A stretch of DNA of 64,000 nt. It comes from Fulvimarina sp040239565. Its GTDB lineage: Bacteria; Pseudomonadota; Alphaproteobacteria; Rhizobiales; Rhizobiaceae. Of the stretch, positions 27,025-35,971 are shown piece by piece. Below the pieces are notes generated by a model. It was not told the origin of the DNA and did not search any database. It was given only the letters and a program-made list of their open reading frames with translations. Each line of letters starts with the position of its first letter. Positions within the stretch are counted from its first letter, which is position 1. The DNA lies in contig NZ_JBEHWS010000004.1 of the NCBI RefSeq assembly GCF_040239565.1, positions 254,682 to 318,681 on the forward strand, read 5' to 3'. Made by a program: the position numbers and the translations under genes.

Positions 27025-27060
27025 GCTGGCGTCTCACGCTCTCATTCGCCAGATGTATCG

Positions 27061-27090
27061 AACGGCCGGGTGTTTCATCCGGCCGTTTTG
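27061..27090 (+). terminator. Terminator after rplY
   Basis: AACGGCCGG and CCGGCCGTT form a perfect nine-pair stem around a nine-base loop, ending in TTTTGG. It lies between rplY and pth and may only attenuate, since pth begins 31 bases later. Confidence 0.75.
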
Positions 27091-27120
27091 GTTCCGAAGT
27101 CCCGATAAAAGGAACGCTCC

Positions 27121-27864
27121 ATGATCCTCATCGCAGGCCTTGGCAATCCCGGTCCGAAATATGCCGACAATCGGCACAATATCGGCTTCATGGCCGTCGA
27201 CGAGATCGCGCGAGATCCAAGCTTCTCGTCATGGTCGAAGAAGTTCTCCGGCGAGATTTCCGAGGGCCAGATCGGCGGTGAAAAGGTACTTCTCCTCAAG
27301 CCCCTCACCTTCATGAACGACTCCGGACGATCGATCGGCGAAGCCGCGCGGTTCTACAAAATCGACCCGAAGGACGTGATCGTCGTCCATGATGAACTCG
27401 ATCTCGATCCCGGCCGGGTGAAGGTAAAGACCGGCGGCGGGAACGGGGGGCACAATGGCCTGCGCTCCACGGACGCCCATCTCGGCACCAGGGACTATCG
27501 CCGCATGCGTCTCGGCATCGGCCATCCGGGCCGGAAGGAGGCGGTCACGCCCCATGTGCTGGGCGATTTTTCCAAAGCCGACAGGGAGTGGTTGGAGCCT
27601 CTCCTCGACACGATCGCGCGCAATATCGAGCCGCTGGTGAAGGGCGAGGACGCGAGCTTCATGAACAAGATCTCGACGGCGGGCGGCCCGAATGCCTCGA
27701 CCGCGTCAAAGCCTCCAAAGACACCGAAACCCAATGAAACCGGCAAGCCCGCCAAGGGCAAGAGCCACATCCATCAGGCTCGAGGAACAGGCCCGCAGGT
27801 CAAGGTGCCTGAAAAAGGCCCGATGGCCGAAATGCTGAAGCGGATGTTCGGCAAGGGGGTTTGA
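27121..27864 (+). CDS. pth: Peptidyl-tRNA hydrolase
   Basis: Frees tRNA from stalled peptidyl-tRNA. The 247 residues include the canonical domain with LGNPGPKYADNRHNIGF (catalytic histidine in RHN), FMNDSGRS, HDELDLDPG and GGGNGGHNGLRS. The last about 55 residues are a lysine/proline-rich extension (PPKTPKPNETGKPAKGKS) typical of rhizobial forms and absent from short bacterial Pth. ATG at 27121 follows AAAGGAACG. Confidence 0.95.
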   Translation: MILIAGLGNPGPKYADNRHNIGFMAVDEIARDPSFSSWSKKFSGEISEGQIGGEKVLLLKPLTFMNDSGRSIGEAARFYKIDPKDVIVVHDELDLDPGRVKVKTGGGNGGHNGLRSTDAHLGTRDYRRMRLGIGHPGRKEAVTPHVLGDFSKADREWLEPLLDTIARNIEPLVKGEDASFMNKISTAGGPNASTASKPPKTPKPNETGKPAKGKSHIHQARGTGPQVKVPEKGPMAEMLKRMFGKGV

Positions 27865-28031
27865 CGCGAAGCTCCGCGTGTCTTGGCGCGCCGACATCCC
27901 CATCCGGCCAGCATTTTTCACCCGATCGGGCTCGACCGCCCTCCGTGCCTTTCTTGCCCTAGCCCTATAGTTCCCCCTATTCGAAGGAGAGTGGCGGGCG
28001 CCGCGCATCATATTCGGGAGGAATGAGACTC

Positions 28032-28952
28032 ATGAGCGACGCAACGATCATGGACGGCAAGGCGCGATCCAAGTCGATCATCGAAGAGGTCACCCAACAG
28101 ACCAAGAAACTGAAGGAAGAGACTGGCCTCCAGCCAGGGCTCGCGGTGGTCATCGTGGGATCCGATCCGGCAAGCCAGGTCTATGTCGGCTCGAAGGCGA
28201 AGCGCGCGGAAGAATGCGGGTTCAAATCGGTCAAGCACGAACTGCCCGAGGATACGAGCGAGGCGGATCTTCTGAAGATCGTCGACGATCTCAACAAGGA
28301 TGATACGATCCACGGCATCCTCGTCCAGCTGCCGCTGCCCAAACAGATAGACGAGGGCAAGGTGATCCAGGCGATCGACGCCGACAAGGATGTAGACGGC
28401 TTTCACCTGATCAATGTCGGGCGCATCGCTACGGGCGCGGCAGACGAAGCCTTCGTGCCCTGCACGCCGGCCGGCTGCATGGTTATGATCCGCGACGTTC
28501 TGGGCGACGATCTTTCGGGTCTCAACGCCGTCATCGTCGGCCGATCCAACATCGTGGGCAAGCCGATGGCCCAGCTCTTGCTCGCCGCCAATGCGACCGT
28601 CACCATCGCCCATTCGCGCACCAAAAACCTCGCCGCCGTCTGCGCCAACGCCGATATTCTGGTGGCTGCCGTCGGCCGGCCGGAGATGGTGACGGGCAAT
28701 TACGTGAAAGAAGGTGCCGTGGTCGTCGATGTCGGCATCAACAGGATCGATGCACCCGAAAAGGGCACCAAGGACGATGGAACGCCGAAGACCCGGCTCG
28801 TGGGCGATGTCGCTTACGACGAGGCAGCCGAGAAGGCCAAGGCCATCACGCCCGTTCCGGGCGGCGTCGGCCCGATGACCATCGGCATGCTGATGGCGAA
28901 TACACTCCGCTCGGCCTATCGCGCAGCCGGCAAGGAAGCGCCGAAATTCTGA
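28032..28952 (+). CDS. folD: Bifunctional methylene-THF dehydrogenase/methenyl-THF cyclohydrolase
   Basis: Interconverts one-carbon tetrahydrofolate forms with NADP. About 306 residues with the signatures GSDPASQVYVGSKAKRAEE (catalytic lysine in the YVGSK segment), GILVQLPLPKQID, VIVGRSNIVGKPMAQLL and PVPGGVGPMTIGML. ATG at 28032 is better spaced from GGGAGG than the in-frame ATG at 28023. Transcription ends at a very strong hairpin. Confidence 0.96.
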   Translation: MSDATIMDGKARSKSIIEEVTQQTKKLKEETGLQPGLAVVIVGSDPASQVYVGSKAKRAEECGFKSVKHELPEDTSEADLLKIVDDLNKDDTIHGILVQLPLPKQIDEGKVIQAIDADKDVDGFHLINVGRIATGAADEAFVPCTPAGCMVMIRDVLGDDLSGLNAVIVGRSNIVGKPMAQLLLAANATVTIAHSRTKNLAAVCANADILVAAVGRPEMVTGNYVKEGAVVVDVGINRIDAPEKGTKDDGTPKTRLVGDVAYDEAAEKAKAITPVPGGVGPMTIGMLMANTLRSAYRAAGKEAPKF

Positions 28953-28984
28953 CAAGCGCCTTCCGGCACAAATACGACGACACA

Positions 28985-29020
28985 GCAAAACGGGCATCCG
29001 GCAGGATGCCCGTTTTGCGT
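28985..29020 (+). terminator. Strong terminator after folD
   Basis: A perfect stem of 15 pairs (GCAAAACGGGCATCC with its complement) closes a four-base GGCA loop; the distal arm holds CGTTTTG. It lies between convergent folD and the minus-strand mini-gene, and its A-rich left arm lets it work in both directions. Confidence 0.88.
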
Positions 29021-29044
29021 TCGACAAGTGAAACTATCGATGCG

Positions 29045-29203
29045 TCAGAGAATGCCGATCAGGATCAGCACGAGAACGGCGACGAGAAGCAGGCCGACTA
29101 TCATCAGCGGGCCGATCGTCAAGCGACGCGAATATGGCCAGATCGGCATGACCGCGATCAGGGCGATCAGGAGAAGAACAAAGAAAATTCCGCCGGTCGT
29201 CAT
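29045..29203 (-). CDS. DUF3309-like small membrane protein
   Basis: A 52-residue frame read on the minus strand starts MTTGGIFFVLLLIALIAVMP and continues WPYSRRLTIGP before a second hydrophobic helix. The two helices around a WPYSR core are the hallmark of the tiny DUF3309 proteins of alphaproteobacteria. It follows the UbiH-type gene on the same strand after 152 bases and faces the folD terminator. Function unknown. Confidence 0.75.
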   Translation of the reverse strand: MTTGGIFFVLLLIALIAVMPIWPYSRRLTIGPLMIVGLLLVAVLVLILIGIL

Positions 29204-29355
29204 GCGTCTATGGCTCCGATCTGCTTTCAGTGGGCCTCATTCGCAGCCGGAAGTGCGGCGCAGGCGTTTGGGCCGTGGATTCGCCACGCTTCCTAGCGTC
29301 CTCTTCCAAGAACCGCAATCGCCCGATGGTATCGTACCGACAGACCGACGCGATA

Positions 29356-30621
29356 TCAGATCGGATCGCCCTGCAAGAGGCGCGGCGACGGACCATTGGT
29401 CAGTCCCGCCGCCTGGGAGATGAAGAACTCCTTCAGCGGTGGGGCGCGGTCGACCAGTGAAAGACCGAAGGAGCGGACCGAGCGCAGCAGGCTGCTGTCG
29501 TTGGAGAAGAGCCGGTTCAGGATGTCGGTCGTCATGCCCATCTGGACCGTGTCGAAGCGGCGCCAGCGCTGATATTCCTCCAGAACGTCGATCGCGCCGA
29601 TATCGAGCCCACCGCGCTCGGCTTCTACGATGGTCTGGGCGAGTGCCGCCGCATCCTTGAAGCCGAGATTGAGCCCCTGCCCCGCAATCGGATGAATGCC
29701 GTGGGCGGCGTCACCGCATAGAGCGACGCGCGGCTTCACGAAGCTGCGGGCAAGCGTCAGGCTGAGCGGAAAGGCCTTGCGGCCACCTTCGAGGCTGATC
29801 GCTCCCAGCTTGTGGCCGAAGCGCTGCTCCAGTTCGAGCTCGAAGACCAGCTCGTCGCCCTCGACGAGCTCCTTCGCCTTGCGAGTGTTCTCGGTCCAAA
29901 CGAGCGATGAGCGATTGCCCTTGAGCGGCAGGATGGCGAATGGGCCGGAGGGCAGGAAATGCTCCTCCGCCCGCCCTTCGTGAGGTCGCTCATGGGAGAC
30001 GGTCGCGACGATGCCGGCTTGGTCGTATTCCTTACGGACGGTCTGGATGCCGGCCATGGATCTAATTTTCGAGTTGACGCCGTCGCAGGCAACCAGCAGC
30101 CGGGTCGTCAGCCTGCGGCCATCCGTGAGGTCGATGTCGATGCGCGCGGATTTCGGATGAATCGCTGAAACGCCGACGCCCTGCTCGATCGAAACACCGA
30201 TCTCGGCCGCCTTTTCGCGTAGGGCGCCATTCAGAACCTGATTGCTGAGCATATGCGCGAAAGGCTCGCCGGGCTCGGCCTCGCCGCCGAAGGTGAGAAA
30301 CACCGGGCGGACCACGTCGCTGGTTCTGGAGTCCGTCACGATCATCTCGGTGATCGGCTGAGCCTCGTCCTCGACCGAGTTCCAGACGTCGAGCTGATCG
30401 AGCATGCGGATGGCAGCGGCGGCGATAGCGGATGCGCGGCCATCCTTCTTCCAGACCCCCTCCGGCGCGATGTCGACGAGGCGCACGTCGAGAGAAGGCG
30501 CGGCAGATTTTATCGCGACAGCCAGTGTCAGCCCGACATAGCCCGCGCCCGCAATCAGGATATCGGCGCGCTCGCCTGCCTCAATGTCGCCCGCGGAAAA
30601 ATCCGTCGCTTGTTCGGCCAT
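29356..30621 (-). CDS. ubiH: UbiH/UbiF/VisC-family FAD hydroxylase (ubiquinone biosynthesis)
   Basis: Flavin-dependent aromatic hydroxylase of 421 residues, probably adding a ring hydroxyl in ubiquinone synthesis. FAD motif IAGAGYVG lies near residue 23, the DG motif is in LLVACDGVNSKIR, and the second FAD motif is CGDAAHGIHPIAGQGLNLG, a UbiH-family signature. Whether it acts at C5, C6 or C1 of the ring cannot be told. It is divergent from tesB. Confidence 0.86.
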   Translation of the reverse strand: MAEQATDFSAGDIEAGERADILIAGAGYVGLTLAVAIKSAAPSLDVRLVDIAPEGVWKKDGRASAIAAAAIRMLDQLDVWNSVEDEAQPITEMIVTDSRTSDVVRPVFLTFGGEAEPGEPFAHMLSNQVLNGALREKAAEIGVSIEQGVGVSAIHPKSARIDIDLTDGRRLTTRLLVACDGVNSKIRSMAGIQTVRKEYDQAGIVATVSHERPHEGRAEEHFLPSGPFAILPLKGNRSSLVWTENTRKAKELVEGDELVFELELEQRFGHKLGAISLEGGRKAFPLSLTLARSFVKPRVALCGDAAHGIHPIAGQGLNLGFKDAAALAQTIVEAERGGLDIGAIDVLEEYQRWRRFDTVQMGMTTDILNRLFSNDSSLLRSVRSFGLSLVDRAPPLKEFFISQAAGLTNGPSPRLLQGDPI

Positions 30622-30760
30622 CGTCAGCTCTCCTCAGTCTCCAGCCCATGTTCGCCATGGACGAACTCTTTTCAAAGCATATGGTTTGGTGAGCGCCGAG
30701 CACCAGAGCTTCGAAAGGCTCAATCGCCGCATGACCTGCGAGAAGGGAACGACCACAGAC

Positions 30761-31621
30761 ATGAAAGCCGTATCGCAGCTTCTGGAGATACTTGATCTGG
30801 AAAAGATCGAGGAGAACCTGTTTCGCGGCGTGAGCGCCGATCAGACCTGGCAACGCGTCTTCGGCGGACAGGTGGTGGCGCAGGCTCTTGTCGCGGCTCA
30901 GCGCACGGTGCCGGCCGATCGTTTCTGCCATTCGCTGCATAGCTATTTTCTGCGCGGCGGGGACCCGTCCGCGCCAATCATCTACGATGTCGATCGCATC
31001 CGCGACGGCGGCTCGTTCACCACGAGGCGCGTTGTCGCGATACAGCATGGCCGGGCGATCTTTCTTCTTTCAGCGTCCTTCCAGGTGCTTGAAGATGGGT
31101 TTGATCACCAGATCGAAATGCCGGACGTCCCGTCACCGGACGAAATACCCCACGGCGAAGCACTAACGGAAAAAATCCTCGAACATGCGCCGCCCGCCGT
31201 AAAGCGATACTGGCAGAGGCCGCGCCCCATCGAGTTCCGGCCGATCATGCTCGATCATTATCTGACTGAGAACAAACTCGACCCGATCCAGCGCATCTGG
31301 GTCCGTTGCAGCGGCGAGATCGGCAACGACACGAACCTCAACGCCGCTGTCCTCGCCTATCTCTCCGACATGACGCTGTTGGACACATCGCTCTTTGCGC
31401 ACGGTCTCTCGGTGTTCGACGAACGGGTGCAGGCCGCGAGCCTTGACCACTCCATGTGGTTTCACCGACCGGTCCGGGCATCGGACTGGCTGCTTTACGC
31501 CCAGGACAGCCCGTCATCCTCAGGCGGGCGCGGCCTCACAAGGGGCAGTCTCTACTCTAGCGACGGAGTGCTTGTCGCTTCGGTCGCGCAAGAAGGCCTC
31601 ATACGCCCGCGAAAGGGCTGA
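30761..31621 (+). CDS. tesB: Acyl-CoA thioesterase II
   Basis: Hydrolyses acyl-CoA to free acid and CoA. From the ATG at 30761 the protein has 286 residues, the usual TesB length. It has two hot-dog domains, with RVFGGQVVAQALVAA and SLHSYFLRGGDPSAPI in the first and SLDHSMWFHRPVRASDWLLY in the second. An in-frame ATG at 30731 would add 10 residues; AGAAGGGA lies between the two. Confidence 0.92.
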   Translation: MKAVSQLLEILDLEKIEENLFRGVSADQTWQRVFGGQVVAQALVAAQRTVPADRFCHSLHSYFLRGGDPSAPIIYDVDRIRDGGSFTTRRVVAIQHGRAIFLLSASFQVLEDGFDHQIEMPDVPSPDEIPHGEALTEKILEHAPPAVKRYWQRPRPIEFRPIMLDHYLTENKLDPIQRIWVRCSGEIGNDTNLNAAVLAYLSDMTLLDTSLFAHGLSVFDERVQAASLDHSMWFHRPVRASDWLLYAQDSPSSSGGRGLTRGSLYSSDGVLVASVAQEGLIRPRKG

Positions 31622-31717
31622 TTCCAAGCAGTTTTCGCCTGCGGAGCGGTCGTTCGGATAATAAGATCGCATGCCGAAATCATGCAGCGCCCTAATCTGC
31701 ATGTTTTTTAATCAGAA

Positions 31718-31738
31718 TGTGCAATGCAATATCGCACA
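31718..31738. promoter_or_regulatory. Candidate NtrC enhancer site
   Basis: TGTGC and GCACA are exact inverted repeats separated by 11 bases, close to the NtrC dyad. The site lies about 100 bases upstream of the glnK sigma-54 promoter, the normal enhancer distance. Confidence 0.6.
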
Positions 31739-31832
31739 ATTCGTAGGCAGAGCCGACGCCGGCCCCGCCGTTGATATTGCCTATCCGTTAAACCCGCCAT
31801 CCCCATGGGGTTTCGAGACCAAATCTCGAGTT

Positions 31833-31848
31833 TGGCACAAAGCTTGAA
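31833..31848 (+). promoter_or_regulatory. Sigma-54 promoter of glnK-amtB
   Basis: TGGCAC-AAAGC-TTGAA matches the TGGCAC-N5-TTGCW sigma-54 consensus with correct spacing and a near-consensus -12 element. It is 90 bases before the glnK start, so transcription should begin just downstream under nitrogen limitation. Confidence 0.8.
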
Positions 31849-31937
31849 TCTGAGTTGGGCAGTCGCCGCATGATGCTGCGGCGCATTCTTGGCTCAACAC
31901 CTGCGGCTTGAGCCGCCGCAACAGGTTCGAGGTGAAC

Positions 31938-32276
31938 ATGAAAATCGTAATGGCGATCATCAAGCCATTCAAACTCGACGAGGTGCGCGAAGCGCTGACC
32001 GGCGTTGGGATCCAGGGGCTGACTGTCACCGAGGTCAAAGGCTACGGCCGCCAGAAGGGACACACGGAAATCTACCGTGGCACCGAATACGCGGTCAGCT
32101 TTCTTCCCAAGCTGAAGGTCGAAGTCGTGGTCGGTGACGAGTCCGTCGACAAGACGATCGAAGCGATTCAGGCCGCCGCCAAGACCGGCCAGATCGGCGA
32201 CGGCAAGATCTTCGTCTACGGAATCGATCAGGCGGTTCGCATCCGCACCGGCGAAACCGATTCGAGCGCGCTTTGA
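31938..32276 (+). CDS. glnK: PII nitrogen regulatory protein
   Basis: Trimeric signal protein that binds ATP/ADP and 2-oxoglutarate and blocks the ammonium channel AmtB. The 112 residues are the exact PII length. The T-loop is EIYRGTEYAVSF with the uridylylated tyrosine 51 (GTEY), and the C-terminal signature GDGKIFVYGIDQAVRIRTGE is intact. ATG at 31938 follows GAGGTGAAC. The amtB genes and sigma-54 promoter identify it as GlnK rather than GlnB. Confidence 0.95.
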   Translation: MKIVMAIIKPFKLDEVREALTGVGIQGLTVTEVKGYGRQKGHTEIYRGTEYAVSFLPKLKVEVVVGDESVDKTIEAIQAAAKTGQIGDGKIFVYGIDQAVRIRTGETDSSAL

Positions 32277-32296
32277 GGGTGAGAAGGGACGATAGA

Positions 32297-33679
32297 ATGA
32301 AATTGAAGAAACTGATTTTCTACACGGCGCTTGGTGCGGGCCTCACGGCCACCGCTGCCTTTGCGCAGGACGCTGCTGCGCCGGCCGCCGATGCGGCGGC
32401 TGACGCAGCCGCTCCAGCGGCTGATGCCGCGGCCTCGTCCGGCGGCGGTGCCCCGGGCGACCAGACAGCCTACATCTTCAATACACTGCTCTTCCTCATT
32501 GGCGGCTTCCTCGTCATGTGGATGGCAGCGGGCTTCGCCATGCTCGAGGCCGGACTTGTGCGTTCCAAGAACGTGTCGATGCAGTGCCTGAAGAACATCG
32601 GTCTCTACTCGACAGCCGGCATCATGTACTGGGCCTGCGGCTACAGCCTCATGTATACGGGTGTCGACGGCGGCTATATCGGCACGCTGGCACCTTATGC
32701 CTGGGATCCGGTCGGCGGCGATGCGCTTTCCACCGGCTATTCGACGGCGTCCGACTGGTTCTTCCAGATGGTCTTCGTTGCTACGGCCGCCTCGATCGTT
32801 TCGGGCACGCTCGCTGAGCGTATCAAGCTCGGCTCGTTCATGGTCTTCACGATCATTCTGACAGGCTTCATCTACCCGATCGCCGGGTCCTGGCAGTGGG
32901 GTGCAGGCTGGCTCTCCGAGATGGGCTTCTCCGACTTCGCCGGCTCGACGCTGGTTCACTCGGTCGGCGGCTGGGCAGCCCTTGCTGGCGCGCTTCTGCT
33001 TGGTGCCCGCACGGGTCGCTTTGCCAAAGACGGCACGGGCGTTCCGATGCCGGGTTCCTCGATCCCGCTCGCAACCCTCGGCACGTTCATCCTCTGGCTC
33101 GGCTGGTTCGGCTTCAACGGCGCTTCGCAGCTTGCCATGGGCACGATCGGTGATGTCAGCGACGTCAGTCGCATCTTCGCCAACACCAACCTTGCAGCTG
33201 CCGGCGGTGTCGTCGTGACGATGATCCTCCTTCAGGCGATCTATGGCCGCGTCGACGTGACGATGGTGCTCAACGGTGCGCTCGCCGGTCTCGTCTCGAT
33301 TACGGCGGAGCCGCTCGCTCCGACCGCCTGGCAGGCGATCCTCATCGGCGGCGTCGGTGGTGTCATCGTGGTCTTCACGGTTCCGCTGCTCGACAAGCTG
33401 AAGATCGACGACGTGGTCGGTGCGATCCCGGTCCACCTTGTTGCGGGCATCTGGGGCACGATCATCGTTCCGGCGACGAACGGCGATGCGAGCTTCGTCA
33501 CGCAGCTCATCGGTATCGTTGCCTACGGTGTCTTCACCTTTGTCGCGAGCCTTGTCATCTTCGGCATCATCAAGGCGGCTATGGGCCTGCGCGTTTCGGC
33601 AGAGGAAGAGGCGCTCGGTCTCGACCGGGCCGAAGTGGGCGTCGAAGCCTATCCGGAATTCGCCAGCGGCCAGCGCTGA
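32297..33679 (+). CDS. amtB: Ammonium transporter, first copy
   Basis: Inner-membrane ammonium channel of 460 residues. A signal-like first helix ends near AFAQ and is followed by an unusual alanine-rich periplasmic stretch (about residues 24-55) before the 11 Amt helices. The pore histidines are likely those in LVHSVGGWAALAG and AIPVHLVAGIWG. It starts 20 bases after glnK behind AAGGGA, so both share one transcript. A stem-loop terminator follows. It is quite different in sequence from the next amtB. Confidence 0.92.
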   Translation: MKLKKLIFYTALGAGLTATAAFAQDAAAPAADAAADAAAPAADAAASSGGGAPGDQTAYIFNTLLFLIGGFLVMWMAAGFAMLEAGLVRSKNVSMQCLKNIGLYSTAGIMYWACGYSLMYTGVDGGYIGTLAPYAWDPVGGDALSTGYSTASDWFFQMVFVATAASIVSGTLAERIKLGSFMVFTIILTGFIYPIAGSWQWGAGWLSEMGFSDFAGSTLVHSVGGWAALAGALLLGARTGRFAKDGTGVPMPGSSIPLATLGTFILWLGWFGFNGASQLAMGTIGDVSDVSRIFANTNLAAAGGVVVTMILLQAIYGRVDVTMVLNGALAGLVSITAEPLAPTAWQAILIGGVGGVIVVFTVPLLDKLKIDDVVGAIPVHLVAGIWGTIIVPATNGDASFVTQLIGIVAYGVFTFVASLVIFGIIKAAMGLRVSAEEEALGLDRAEVGVEAYPEFASGQR

Positions 33680-33720
33680 TCGGCGAAATCGAAACGAGCG
33701 ATCCCCCAAGGGATCCAAAG

Positions 33721-33747
33721 AAGGGCTCGCCTTGCGGCGGGCCCTTT
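33721..33747 (+). terminator. Terminator after the first amtB
   Basis: AAGGGCTCGCC and GGCGGGCCCTT pair with one G-T wobble around a TTGC loop and continue into a short T run. Confidence 0.8.
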
Positions 33748-33877
33748 GCCGTTCCTACCTTCAAATTTTTAAACACCGCCAGAAATCTATGAGTAATTTC
33801 TAGGCAACAGCACGCTATTTAGACAATAAGCGCTCACCTTTCTTTTAAGCCAGCCCTTTCCGCAAGGCACAGGGAAT

Positions 33878-33893
33878 TGGCACGCTGCTTGAT
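33878..33893 (+). promoter_or_regulatory. Sigma-54 promoter of the second amtB
   Basis: TGGCAC-GCTGC-TTGAT has the GG/GC-type sigma-54 elements with correct spacing, 70 bases before the GTG start. It shows that the second amtB has its own nitrogen-responsive promoter despite following glnK-amtB closely. Confidence 0.72.
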
Positions 33894-33963
33894 TCCCGAC
33901 CTTCGGAATGTTGCGGCGCACTTCTACAGGCGCCGGCAAAACTTGTATGAGGGGCGTCCAAAC

Positions 33964-35352
33964 GTGACCAGACACAGCATCCTGCGGCCCATGGCGGCAG
34001 CATCCGCGGCTCTTGCCGCTTTCCTTCAGGCTTCTGCGGCGCTCGCGCAGGAAACGGTCGCATCGGGTGGCGCCGGTATCGAGGAAGCCGCTGTCGCGAC
34101 GGTCGACAAGGGCGATGTCGCCTGGATGATGACGGCGACCCTCCTCGTGCTCTTCATGACCATGCCGGGTCTCGCCCTCTTCTATGGCGGCCTCGTGCGC
34201 GCGAAAAACATGCTCTCGGTGCTGATGCAGTGCACGATGATCTCAGGCGTCATGATCATCGCCTGGGTGGTCTACGGCTATTCCTTCGCCTTTGGCGGAG
34301 GTACGGGATACTTCTGGGGCGGTCTCGGCAAACTGTTCCTTGCAGGGGTCACCGTGGAATCGACCGCGGCGACCTTCACAGACGGCGTGGAGATACCGGA
34401 ATATCTCTTCATCGCCTTCCAGATGACATTCGCCGTCATTACGCCCGCACTGATCGTCGGTGGCTTTGCAGAACGCATCAAGTTCTCAGCAGTCATCGCC
34501 TTCGTCCTTATCTGGACGACGTTCTCCTACTATCCCGTGGCCCACATGGTCTGGGACGGCGCTGGCCTCATCTTCACTGGCGCGGTCTCGGGCGGGATCG
34601 CGGCAATCGACTTTGCCGGTGGCACGGTGGTCCACATCAATGCGGGCATCGCGGCTCTCGTCGGGGCCTTCCTCGTGGGTAAGCGCATCGGCCTCGGGCG
34701 GGACAACATGGCTCCGCATTCGATGACGCTCACCATGGTCGGCGCCGCGATCCTCTGGGTCGGCTGGTTCGGCTTTAATGCAGGTTCGAACCTCGAATCG
34801 ACCGCAGCCGCCGTATTGGCGATGATCAACACCTTCACGGCCACTGCCGGCGCGCTCGTTGCCTGGTGCGCGATCGAAGCGGCGATGCGCGGCAAGGCCT
34901 CGATGCTGGGCGGTGCTTCCGGCATCGTCGCAGGCCTCGTCGCCGTGACGCCGGCCTGCGGCACGATCGGCCCCGTTGGCGCGATCGTTCTCGGCGCAAT
35001 CGCCAGCGCCGGCTGCTACTTCTTCGTCGCGGTGGTCAAGAACAAGCTGCAATATGACGACAGCCTGGACGTTTTCGGCATCCACGGCATCGGCGGTATC
35101 ATCGGCGCCATCGGAACCGGTGTCTTCACCTCGAGCGCGCTCGGCGGTATCGGCTATGGTGAAGGCGTAACCATGGTCTCCCAGGTCTGGGCTCAGGTCG
35201 TCGGTGTGCTGATCACCATTGTATGGAGTGGTGTCGTCTCAGTGATCGCGTTCAAGATCGTCGATCTGACGATCGGTCTGCGTCCGTCCCAGGAAGACGA
35301 ACGTCAGGGCCTCGATCTCGCCTATCACGGCGAGGTCGCCTACCATTCCTGA
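33964..35352 (+). CDS. amtB: Ammonium transporter, second copy
   Basis: Inner-membrane ammonium channel of 462 residues, starting at GTG 33964 behind GAGGGG. A signal peptide ends near ALAQ. The Amt signatures MPGLALFYGGLVRAKNMLSV and the pore histidines in VHINAGIAALVGA and FGIHGIGGIIGAIGTGVF are intact. It resembles the classical AmtB more than the copy before it does. No second glnK accompanies it. Confidence 0.93.
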   Translation: MTRHSILRPMAAASAALAAFLQASAALAQETVASGGAGIEEAAVATVDKGDVAWMMTATLLVLFMTMPGLALFYGGLVRAKNMLSVLMQCTMISGVMIIAWVVYGYSFAFGGGTGYFWGGLGKLFLAGVTVESTAATFTDGVEIPEYLFIAFQMTFAVITPALIVGGFAERIKFSAVIAFVLIWTTFSYYPVAHMVWDGAGLIFTGAVSGGIAAIDFAGGTVVHINAGIAALVGAFLVGKRIGLGRDNMAPHSMTLTMVGAAILWVGWFGFNAGSNLESTAAAVLAMINTFTATAGALVAWCAIEAAMRGKASMLGGASGIVAGLVAVTPACGTIGPVGAIVLGAIASAGCYFFVAVVKNKLQYDDSLDVFGIHGIGGIIGAIGTGVFTSSALGGIGYGEGVTMVSQVWAQVVGVLITIVWSGVVSVIAFKIVDLTIGLRPSQEDERQGLDLAYHGEVAYHS

Positions 35353-35380
35353 TCGATCTTCCGGTCGGACTGAACGAGAG

Positions 35381-35409
35381 AGAGGCGTCCGAAGGGGCGC
35401 CTCTTTTCG
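35381..35409 (+). terminator. Terminator after the second amtB
   Basis: AGAGGCGTCC and GGGCGCCTCT form a ten-pair stem (one G-T wobble) with a GAAG loop, followed by TTTCGTTTT. Confidence 0.82.
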
Positions 35410-35453
35410 TTTTCGGCACTAAGAGCCGTTATGTTCGCCCTCAGGCCTGCGGC

Positions 35454-35732
35454 TCAGGCTGCGATATCCGCGTATTCCTCGGGACTTCTCCGGAACATCA
35501 CAGCCACATACGGGCATTGCGGCACGACTTTCAGATTTTCCTGACGCGCCCAGGCGGCGCCGGCCTTCACCAGCTCTGCCGCGATACCCTTGCTGCGCTC
35601 TTCCGGCGGCACGAATGTGTGATCGAAGACCACGGTCTCGGTATCCTGCCAAACATAAGTGAGTTCGGCGGCTCCACTCGATGTGGTGAAACGGCCACCA
35701 CCGTCCCGTGTTTGGTGCTCGATATCCATCAT
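35454..35732 (-). CDS. Small GNAT N-acetyltransferase
   Basis: Short acetyltransferase-like protein of 92 residues, of the YjdJ/YidJ type. The core TVVFDHTFVPPEERSKGIAAELVKAGAAWARQ includes the acetyl-CoA loop (RSKGIA), and the C-terminal QCPYVAVMFRRSPEEY is typical of this tiny subgroup. GAGG precedes the first of two adjacent ATG codons. It faces the second amtB convergently. Substrate unknown. Confidence 0.82.
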   Translation of the reverse strand: MMDIEHQTRDGGGRFTTSSGAAELTYVWQDTETVVFDHTFVPPEERSKGIAAELVKAGAAWARQENLKVVPQCPYVAVMFRRSPEEYADIAA

Positions 35733-35971
35733 CTTCTACCTCTTCTCACGCCCCAACGGCGGAATTCGCTTTCGATCGTTACGTTTCAAAGAGTTGTCGA
35801 CTTCTGCCGCTCCGTTCAAGTCTCGAACAATGAGCGGCGCCGGAAACGGTAACGGCGCCTTAAGCTTAAAGGCCGCTTAACCAGCGCGGTCCTAATGTGT
35901 GGAGGACACGTCCGCGCCTCGTATGGAGCGCGGCGCAGAGACTATTAATCCACCTCAAGACGGGCGGCGAA

